A stretch of 6,172 nt of DNA from Frankiales bacterium (GTDB lineage: Bacteria > Actinomycetota > Actinomycetes > Mycobacteriales > SCTD01): assembly GCA_025464915.1 (NCBI GenBank), contig JAODNF010000304.1, forward strand, positions 1 to 6,172. The letters are read 5' to 3'. The notes beneath the pieces are model-generated. The model had not been told where the DNA came from. It saw only the letters and a program-made list of their open reading frames with translations, and made no database searches. This document shows positions 1-6,172 of the stretch, in pieces (positions within the stretch are counted from its first letter, which is position 1; every line of letters begins with the position of its first letter). Made by a program: the position numbers and the translations under genes.

Positions 1-935
1 GGGTGGAGCCCAAGGGCGTCCGCGAGGTGAGCTACCCGGTCCGCGCCGACGTCCGGGGCCGCTACCGCGTCGGGCCGCTCTCGGTCCGGCTCACCGACCC
101 GTTCGGCCTGGTCGAGCTGACCCGCTCGTTCTCCTCCACTGACGACCTCGTCGTGACACCGGTCGTCTCGCCGCTCCCCTCGATCCGGCTCGGCGGAGAC
201 TGGACGGGCGGCGGCGACGCGACGGCTCGCTCGGTCGCGGCCACCGGCACCGATGACGCGGCGACGCGCGAGTACCGGCATGGCGACGACCTGCGCAAGG
301 TGCACTGGCGCTCCACCGCCCGCGTCGGTGAGCTGATGGTGCGGCGGGAGGAGCAGCCGTTCCAGAGCCGCGCCACGATGCTTCTCGACAGCCGCGTGGT
401 CGCGCATCGCGGCGACGGTCCGGGGTCGTCGTTCGAGTGGGCCGTCAGCGGCGTCGCCAGCATCGCGGCCAACCTCGGACGCGCGGGCTACGGGCTGCGG
501 GTGCTCCTGGAGACCGGCCTGGACCTGGTGCCCGCCTCGTCCGGGCTCGGGGAGGGTGCCGTCCTCGACGCCCTCGCGGGCGTGCAGGCGTCCCGGTCGG
601 AGACGCTCGAGGCCGCCACCGACCAGCTCCGGCGCAACGGCGTCGACGGCGTGCTGGTCGCGGTCGTCGGTGCGCTCACCCCGGACGACTCCGAGCGCCT
701 CGCCCGGCTGCGACACGGCGCCACCGCGTGCGTCGCGGTCCTCATCGAGTCCGAGACCTGGGCGCCCAGCGGCCCGCGCCGCCGCGAGGAGGCCCGGCTC
801 GGCTACGAGGCGTCGGCCGGCCTGCTCACCGCTGCCGGCTGGCGGGTCCTGCGGGTCGCGCACGGCACGACCCTCGCCTCGGTCTGGCCCCTCGCCGCCA
901 CGCACACCGGACGCACCCAGTCGCCGGTCTCATGA
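1..935 (+). CDS. DUF58 domain-containing protein, 5' end missing
   Basis: The reading frame is open from the left edge of the window to a TGA at 933-935, so this is the C-terminal 310 or so residues of a longer protein. Complete family members are roughly 400-450 residues, with two N-terminal membrane helices that would lie outside the window. Counting from the codon at 3-5, the DUF58 signature REYRHGDDLRKVHW is at residues 89-102, followed by STARVGELMVRREE. Such proteins are predicted to fold like von Willebrand A domains, but the strand that would carry the metal site reads LLDSRVVA (Asp 129), so an intact DxSxS is not visible. The family is typically encoded with a MoxR ATPase and a membrane transglutaminase, and a role in assembling an envelope complex is inferred, not proven. 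The GTG at 3 is internal, not a start. The stop overlaps the next gene's ATG. Confidence 0.9.
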   Translation, partial: VEPKGVREVSYPVRADVRGRYRVGPLSVRLTDPFGLVELTRSFSSTDDLVVTPVVSPLPSIRLGGDWTGGGDATARSVAATGTDDAATREYRHGDDLRKVHWRSTARVGELMVRREEQPFQSRATMLLDSRVVAHRGDGPGSSFEWAVSGVASIAANLGRAGYGLRVLLETGLDLVPASSGLGEGAVLDALAGVQASRSETLEAATDQLRRNGVDGVLVAVVGALTPDDSERLARLRHGATACVAVLIESETWAPSGPRRREEARLGYEASAGLLTAAGWRVLRVAHGTTLASVWPLAATHTGRTQSPVS

Positions 936-3316
936 GCATCAAGGAGCAGCTCACCCTCGCTGCCGGCGTCGCCGTCGCCCTCGCCATGACGGCGCTCTTC
1001 CCCATCTACGAGGGCTCGACGTGGCTCGGGTCCAGCCTCGGCGCGATCCTCGTCGTCGTGGTCAGCGGGCTGCTCCAGCGCCGGCTCGGCGTGCCGCGTC
1101 CGCTGCAGCCGCTGATCTCCCTGGTCGTGCTCGCCGCGTACCTGCTCGTGGTCTTCACCGGCGACACGCTCTCGGCCGGCGTCGTCCCGACCGGGGCCAC
1201 CGGCAACGCGTTGCAGGCGTTCTGGGACCAGGCGCAGAACAACATCGAGCACTACGGGCCTCCGGTGCCGACCAGCCGGGGCCTGGTGCTCCTGACGGCT
1301 GCCGGCGTCGGGGCGGTCGCTCTCGTCGTCGACCTGGTCGCGGTGGTGCTCGACCGGGCGGCTGTGGCCGGCCTGCCGCTGCTCGTGCTGCTCGCCGTCC
1401 CGTCCGCCGTGCTGCCCAAGGGCATCGGCGGGCTGCCCTTCGTGCTGGGCGCGATCGGCTGGCTCGGCCTGCTGCTCGTCGAGGGCAGCGAACGGGTCGG
1501 CAGGTGGGGCACCCCGATGCGGTCGGCGCTCCCCGGGGCTCGCCCCGGCGGTGACGACAGCAGCCTCGGCCGGACCGGCCGGCGCATCGGCGTCGCGGCA
1601 GTCGGTGCCGCCGTGCTGGTGCCCTGGATCGTCCCGGGGCTCGATCACCGGCTCGTCGGCGGAGGCGCCGGGTCCGGCGGCAGCGGTGGCAAGGGCGGTG
1701 CGGTCACGACCCAGACCTACAACCCGATCACGCGACTGTCGGGTCAGCTGAACCGCAAGGACAAGGTCAGCTACTTCGCCTACGTGACGGACGACCCGCA
1801 GCCGGACTACCTCCGGATGACGACGCTCGACACGTACGAGAACGGCATCTGGAAGGCCAGCGACCTCAAGGCCGATCCCAAGAAGGCACGGGTCCGGGGC
1901 GGCATCCCGCTCCCGAGCGGCGAGTCCGGCGCGCACCAGAACCTCACGATGAACGTCGCGATGAACAAGGGTGCGCTCGACGTGCACTGGCTTCCCGTCC
2001 CGTACGGGCCCAAGAAGGTCAACGTGGACGTCTCGTGGCTCTGGGAGTCGCGCAGCCAGACGGTCTTCTCCGCCGGCTCCAGCACCAAGGACCTCGAGCA
2101 CTACAAGGTCGAGGCCAGCCGCGTCGTACCGAGCCGCGAGGACCTCCTGGCCGCCACCCTCGACGAGGTCCCGGACGACATCGCCAGCACGTACCGGGCT
2201 CCCGTCACGGTCGACGCGAGGGTCACGGCGCTCGCGGACAACATCGTGAAGGCCAAGAGCACCGAGTACGACCAGGTGGTCGCCCTCCAGGACTACTTCG
2301 CCCGCAACCCAGCCTTCAAGTACGACACGACCGTGCCGGCCGCGGCGCCTGGCCAGGACCCCCTCGTCGCGTTCCTGCAGAACAAGCGCGGCTTCTGCGA
2401 GCAGTACGCCACGGCCATGGCCGTGATGCTGCGGGTCGAGGGCATCCCGTCCCGCGTTGCCGTCGGCTTCACCGCTGGCGAGAAGACGGCCAGCATCCAG
2501 GACGGCAAGCCGGTCTACCAGGTGACGTCCAACGAGGCGCACGCCTGGCCGGAGGCGTGGTTCGCGGGGACGGGCTGGGTGCGGTTCGAGCCGACCCCGC
2601 GCGCCTCGGACGCCTTCATCCCGTCGTACTCCGACACCGCCGCGGTCCCGCAGCCGGGGGTGAACCCGAGCACCGGTCCGGGCGCCTCGGCGACCGCGGG
2701 CCCGAGGCCGACAGCCACGATCTCGGCGAAGAACCTCCGCGACCTCGAGGCCGGCGACAACGGCGCCACGCCGGCGGCCGCAGGCAAGAGCACTGCCACC
2801 TCGTCCCCCGCGCTGTGGGCCGTCGTTCCCGTCGCGCTGGCCGTGCTGCTGGTGCTGCCGCTGGCCCTGACCTTCCTGCGACGACGGTTCCGCTGGGCCG
2901 ACGCGGGTCCCCTGACCGCCTGGCAGCAGCTCGTCGACGACGCCACCGATGTCGGCTGGACCTGGCGGGACGCCGACTCACCACGCGCCGCCGTGCGCCG
3001 GCTGGTCACCGAGCTGAGCCTTCCCTCGTCGGCCCAGGAGTCGCTGCAGCGGATCGCCGGGGCGACCGAGCGGGCCCGCTACGCCCCGCCCGAGCGGCAG
3101 GCCAGGGAGGACCTGTCCGCCGAGGTCGCGGGCGTGCGCTCTGCCCTGCAGGCCCAGGCCTCGCGGACGGTGCGAATGCGTGCCCTGCTGTTCGCCCCGT
3201 CGACGCTGCGCTGGGCGGTCGGCTCGGTCGGTGAGCAGTTCGCCCGGATCATGGACGCTGTCGACGACACCATCTCGGCGATCACGCGCCCGATCCGCCG
3301 CGCCGCGGCCCGCTAG
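932..3316 (+). CDS. TgpA-like membrane transglutaminase (DUF3488 / transglutaminase / DUF4129)
   Basis: This 794-residue integral membrane protein has about seven hydrophobic helices in its first 240 residues (near 8-26, 32-49, 60-76, 118-142, 145-165, 168-186 and 219-238). A glycine-rich linker follows at about 243-260, then a large domain expected outside the membrane. The transglutaminase-like core has Cys489 in GFCEQYATAMAVMLR, His537 in NEAHAWPEAW, and an acidic third position in GWVRFEPTP, where Glu553 stands in for the usual Asp. A Pro/Thr/Ser/Ala-rich stalk leads to one more helix at about 628-650 and a C-terminal DUF4129-like cytoplasmic domain (AWQQLVDD to ERARYAPP). The family includes Pseudomonas TgpA. 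In bacteria the substrate is generally unknown, and peptide or envelope protein processing is inferred. The start is the ATG in the ATGA overlap with the DUF58 gene. No Shine-Dalgarno precedes it, which suggests translational coupling. An open frame continues upstream of 932 but is a shadow inside the DUF58 gene. Confidence 0.93.
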   Translation: MSIKEQLTLAAGVAVALAMTALFPIYEGSTWLGSSLGAILVVVVSGLLQRRLGVPRPLQPLISLVVLAAYLLVVFTGDTLSAGVVPTGATGNALQAFWDQAQNNIEHYGPPVPTSRGLVLLTAAGVGAVALVVDLVAVVLDRAAVAGLPLLVLLAVPSAVLPKGIGGLPFVLGAIGWLGLLLVEGSERVGRWGTPMRSALPGARPGGDDSSLGRTGRRIGVAAVGAAVLVPWIVPGLDHRLVGGGAGSGGSGGKGGAVTTQTYNPITRLSGQLNRKDKVSYFAYVTDDPQPDYLRMTTLDTYENGIWKASDLKADPKKARVRGGIPLPSGESGAHQNLTMNVAMNKGALDVHWLPVPYGPKKVNVDVSWLWESRSQTVFSAGSSTKDLEHYKVEASRVVPSREDLLAATLDEVPDDIASTYRAPVTVDARVTALADNIVKAKSTEYDQVVALQDYFARNPAFKYDTTVPAAAPGQDPLVAFLQNKRGFCEQYATAMAVMLRVEGIPSRVAVGFTAGEKTASIQDGKPVYQVTSNEAHAWPEAWFAGTGWVRFEPTPRASDAFIPSYSDTAAVPQPGVNPSTGPGASATAGPRPTATISAKNLRDLEAGDNGATPAAAGKSTATSSPALWAVVPVALAVLLVLPLALTFLRRRFRWADAGPLTAWQQLVDDATDVGWTWRDADSPRAAVRRLVTELSLPSSAQESLQRIAGATERARYAPPERQAREDLSAEVAGVRSALQAQASRTVRMRALLFAPSTLRWAVGSVGEQFARIMDAVDDTISAITRPIRRAAAR

Positions 3317-3328
3317 GCACCTGCGGGC

Positions 3329-3501
3329 CACTGTGCGGGACGCCCGCTCGCCCGCACGCCGGAGGTCCGCACAGTCCTGAGCGCGACCTGGCACTGTGCG
3401 GGACGCCCGCTCGCCCGCACGCCGGACGTCCGCACAGTCCTGAGCGCGACCTGGCACTGTGCGGGACGCCCGCTCGCCCGCACGCGGGAGGTCCGCACAG
3501 T
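3329..3501. repeat. Three tandem palindromic repeats, 63-base period
   Basis: Three 47-base units lie at 3329-3375, 3392-3438 and 3455-3501, separated by two identical 16-base spacers at 3376-3391 and 3439-3454. Unit 2 differs from unit 1 at one base (G3364 to C3427). Unit 3 also differs from unit 1 at one base (C3360 to G3486), and homology stops at 3501. Each unit is bounded by the inverted arms ACTGTGCGG and CCGCACAGT around a GC-rich centre containing CCCGCTCGCCCGC. The array starts 12 bases after the transglutaminase stop and ends 14 bases before the DUF3040 stop, so it fills the convergent gap. It could be a tandem REP/BIME-type element or a multiplied terminator. No transposase gene is in the window. 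Confidence 0.93.
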
Positions 3502-3502
3502 G
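3330..3502. terminator. Candidate bidirectional terminator: three hairpins in a row
   Basis: Each palindromic unit can fold as a hairpin on either strand. Stem arms are 3330-3338 with 3367-3375, 3393-3401 with 3430-3438, and 3455-3464 with 3493-3502. The first two stems extend past a single bulged G by two and three further pairs, and the third can extend by two in the same way. The position between two converging genes, a few bases past each stop codon, is where a shared terminator is expected. No T-run follows any stem, as is common for actinobacterial hairpin terminators. The function is inferred from structure and location only. Confidence 0.45.
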
Positions 3503-3515
3503 AGGGAGAGAGCCC

Positions 3516-3938
3516 CTACTGGGGGCCGCCGCGCTCTTCCCAGCGCTTGCGCCAGCGCTCCTCGAGGCGGTCCTTCGCGGACCCGTCGGACTTGGACTTG
3601 CTTGCCTTGCTCGACTTGCTGCGGGTGGCACGCGACGGGCCGTCGACCGACCGGAGGGCGGGGCCGCCGTTCATGCGCTTGTAGGCGTTGGCACCGAGGA
3701 ACATCGCCCCGAGCGCGACCACGAAGCCGGCGACGCTGATCCAGACGGTCTGCACGATGACGCCGACCAGCATGGCGATGAAGCCGATGGCGAACAGCAC
3801 GCTCATCCGGATGATGCGCCGCCGCATGTGGGTGCGCAGATCGGTGCTGCGCACCGTCGTGGCGAACTTCGGGTCCTCGGCGTAGAGGGCGCGCTCGATC
3901 TGGTCGAGCAGGCGCTGCTCGTGCTCAGAGAGAGGCAC
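3516..3938 (-). CDS. DUF3040 domain-containing small membrane protein
   Basis: This 140-residue protein begins with the characteristic DUF3040 N-terminus MPLSEHEQRLLDQIERALYA (GTG start read as Met), followed by EDPKFATTVR. A basic stretch (RTHMRRRIIR, 35-44) precedes two hydrophobic helices at about 42-62 and 66-86, so it is a likely inner-membrane protein with both ends on the same side. The tail from about 90 is hydrophilic and low in complexity, with Ser/Lys runs (SKSSKASKSKS) and a charged end (RLEERWRKRWEERGG). The family is widespread in actinobacteria, often near mraZ and the division cluster, and has no established function. The start is supported by GGAGG at 3947-3951, eight bases upstream, and by the conserved N-terminus. 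It lies downstream of dinB on the same strand with a 66-base gap, and converges with the transglutaminase gene across the palindromic array. Confidence 0.93.
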   Translation of the reverse strand: MPLSEHEQRLLDQIERALYAEDPKFATTVRSTDLRTHMRRRIIRMSVLFAIGFIAMLVGVIVQTVWISVAGFVVALGAMFLGANAYKRMNGGPALRSVDGPSRATRSKSSKASKSKSDGSAKDRLEERWRKRWEERGGPQ

Positions 3939-3946
3939 GGTGGCTG

Positions 3947-3951
3947 CCTCC
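3947..3951 (-). promoter_or_regulatory. Ribosome binding site of the DUF3040 gene
   Basis: GGAGG on the minus strand sits eight bases before the GTG start at 3938-3936. It is the strongest Shine-Dalgarno in the window and fixes this non-ATG start. Confidence 0.8.
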
Positions 3952-3979
3952 AGATCCTCGTGCCGGGCCGGACCACTCC

Positions 3980-4004
3980 ATGGTATGTCTCCGGCGGCCT
4001 TCCG

Positions 4005-4008
<4 letters not shown>
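3980..4008 (-). promoter_or_regulatory. Possible sigma-70-type promoter for the DUF3040 gene
   Basis: On the minus strand, ATGACG (4008-4003, sharing TGAC with the TTGACA consensus) is followed 17 bases later by TACCAT (3985-3980), which fits the actinobacterial TANNNT -10 pattern. This would start transcription near 3973, about 35 bases before the GTG. The -35 element overlaps the dinB stop codon. Such matches occur by chance, so this is a candidate only, but it would let DUF3040 be expressed apart from dinB. Confidence 0.35.
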
Positions 4009-5243
<1,235 letters not shown>

Positions 5244-5291
5244 TGCGTCCTTTTTCCTGAGCCTGACCGTCGCGCCAGTTCTGAGGACGCA
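5244..5291 (-). promoter_or_regulatory. Inverted repeat covering the dinB ribosome binding site
   Basis: In the mRNA sense (minus strand), TGCGTCCT (5291-5284) is perfectly complementary to AGGACGCA (5251-5244), with a 32-base loop between them. The second arm contains most of the Shine-Dalgarno AAGGA (5252-5248) and ends directly at the GTG start of dinB. If the stem forms, it would hide the ribosome binding site. The loop has a second purine stretch (AGGAAAA) that could serve as an alternative site. The pairing is seen in the sequence. A regulatory role is inference, and an 8-bp match can arise by chance in GC-rich DNA. Confidence 0.4.
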
Positions 5292-5296
5292 AGGGA

Positions 5297-6028
5297 TCAG
5301 CTCTTGCGGGCGAGGACGTGCAGCGAGGTCGCGAGGTCCCGGAACGGCGAGGCGTCCGAGAGCCGACGCTCGAGGGCGAGCAGCGCGGCAGCCGCACCAG
5401 GCTCGGTGTCGAGGACCGCGGAGGGCACCAGGTCCGAGACGCAGCGGACGCCGTGGACCTGCTCGACGGTGAGACCGGCGGCTTCCACCAGCTCGCGGAT
5501 CGCGGTCGGCGTCCACCGGCGCGCCGCCGGATCGGCGGCACCCCAACGACCGGCCGGGTCGGTGAGCGCGTGCGCGGCCTCGTCGGGACGGCCGGCGAGG
5601 GCCCGGTGCAGGACGGCAGCGTCGCGGTTGGCGACCAGCAACGACAGCCGCCCACCGGGGCGCAGGGCCGCGGCGGCTGCGGCGAGGGCCGCCGCAGGGT
5701 CGTCGACGACCTCCAGCACGGAGTGGCAGAGCACGACGTCGGCGGAGCCGTCGGCGACCAGGGCCGGCAGGTCGCCGAGGTCGCCCTGCAGCGCGGCGAC
5801 GTCGAGCGACCGCTCCGCCGCCCGCCGCTGCAGCGCGGCGAGGCTGTCGGGGCTGGGGTCGACGACCGTGACCTTGTGGCCGGCCTCGGCGAGCGGCACA
5901 GCGAAGCCGCCTGTCCCGCCGCCGGCGTCGACGACCACCTGCGGACCGCCGGCGAGGACGGCGGACAGCACCTCCCAGACGACGGCGGTGCGCACGTTCG
6001 CCGCAGGGCCGCGCCGGGGAGTGTCCAC
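5297..6028 (-). CDS. Class I SAM-dependent methyltransferase, SmtA/CmoM-like
   Basis: This 243-residue Rossmann-fold methyltransferase has SAM-binding motif I as VVVDAGGGTGGFAVPLAEAG (about 31-50), the ribose-binding acidic residue Asp57 at the end of strand 2 (VTVVDPS), LCHSVLEVVDDP at about 100-111, and LRPGGRLSLL soon after. The order of motifs and the C-terminal pattern (LALERRLSD, PFRDLATSLHVLARK) resemble E. coli CmoM (formerly SmtA), which methylates the carboxymethoxy group of 5-carboxymethoxyuridine at the tRNA wobble position. That resemblance is from memory of the E. coli protein. Orthology is unproven, and actinobacterial relatives are usually left as generic methyltransferases. 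The start is GTG at 6028-6026, 16 bases after the upstream gene's stop. Its Shine-Dalgarno is weak, so translational coupling is plausible. It is closely followed by dinB. Confidence 0.88.
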   Translation of the reverse strand: MDTPRRGPAANVRTAVVWEVLSAVLAGGPQVVVDAGGGTGGFAVPLAEAGHKVTVVDPSPDSLAALQRRAAERSLDVAALQGDLGDLPALVADGSADVVLCHSVLEVVDDPAAALAAAAAALRPGGRLSLLVANRDAAVLHRALAGRPDEAAHALTDPAGRWGAADPAARRWTPTAIRELVEAAGLTVEQVHGVRCVSDLVPSAVLDTEPGAAAALLALERRLSDASPFRDLATSLHVLARKS

Positions 6029-6044
6029 GCCGGGAAGCCTACGG

Positions 6045-6172
6045 TCATCGTCCGCTGCTCCCAGGGCTCGAGTGCCACAGCTTCCTGGTCACGCCGGGAC
6101 CGGCCGGCTTGATGTCGGCGTAGGCGCTGAGCCTGATGCCGGTCGAGTAGACCTGGACCGGGTTCTTCGGCA
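6045..6172 (-). CDS. C-terminal end of an unrecognised protein
   Basis: The last 41 codons of a gene entering from the right edge end at TGA 6047-6045. The frame reads PKNPVQVYSTGIRLSAYADI and then KPAGPGVTRKLWHS, closing with a Gly/Ser-rich tail. Third positions are almost all G or C until the last few codons, and the residue mix is normal rather than Arg/Ala/Pro-rich, which supports real coding over the other two frames. The stop is 16 bases before the methyltransferase start on the same strand, so the two are probably co-transcribed. I do not recognise the family from this fragment. No membrane helix or catalytic motif is visible. Confidence 0.65.
   Translation of the reverse strand, partial: PKNPVQVYSTGIRLSAYADIKPAGPGVTRKLWHSSPGSSGR

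Noticed and set aside
437..931. Upstream extension of the transglutaminase frame, giving a 959-residue protein
   Set aside because: The added 165 residues are Arg/Ala/Gly/Pro-rich and lie in another frame of the DUF58 gene. The hydrophobic N-terminus and ATGA overlap support the start at 932.
803..2542. Long minus-strand open frame (579 residues)
   Set aside because: It is antisense to the well-supported DUF58 and transglutaminase genes. It has the Arg/Asp/Glu/Val/Gly-rich, motif-free composition typical of shadow frames in GC-rich DNA.
3313..3498. Minus-strand small ORF with a 21-residue repeat (SGVRASGRPAQ...)
   Set aside because: The 63-base period is a multiple of three, so any open frame through the array yields a repeated peptide. 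There is no ribosome binding site and the same region is palindromic.
3329..3501. CRISPR array
   Set aside because: The spacers are identical to each other and only 16 bases, and the units are 47-base palindromes. A CRISPR has varied spacers, and no cas gene is present.
5318..6112. Plus-strand open frame of 264 residues
   Set aside because: It is antisense to the methyltransferase gene, rich in Gly/Arg/Val/Asp, and has no motif or ribosome binding site supporting it.

Overview
This window comes from a high-GC Gram-positive chromosome. Nearly every third codon position in the real genes is G or C, and three of the four starts that can be placed are GTG. The gene families point to an actinobacterium: a DUF58 protein beside a TgpA-type transglutaminase, a DUF3040 membrane protein, and DinB with an N-terminal extension. 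The gene set resembles Micrococcales such as Intrasporangiaceae, but that is only an impression from gene content.

The left half (1-3316, + strand) carries the end of a DUF58 gene. It overlaps by ATGA a 794-residue membrane protein with an extracytoplasmic transglutaminase domain. In actinobacteria these two usually follow a MoxR-type AAA ATPase gene, which would lie left of this window, and the cluster is often near the division and cell-wall (dcw) genes. The right half (3516-6172, - strand) reads leftward. It holds the C-terminus of an unrecognised protein, an SmtA/CmoM-like SAM methyltransferase, DNA polymerase IV (dinB), and a DUF3040 protein with two membrane segments. The first three are closely spaced and could be one transcript. 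DUF3040 has its own strong ribosome binding site and a plausible promoter.

The two halves converge on a 199-base gap (3317-3515). It is almost filled by three near-identical 47-base palindromic units separated by two identical 16-base spacers (63-base period). This array is the most unusual structure in the window. It may be a bidirectional terminator or a tandem REP/BIME-like element.

A second point of interest is an 8-base-pair inverted repeat in the 53-base gap before dinB. Its downstream arm covers the dinB Shine-Dalgarno and abuts the GTG start. I see no transposase, phage gene, CRISPR array, tRNA or rRNA, and no clear new multi-gene system. Apart from the repeat array, the window looks like ordinary actinobacterial core genome.
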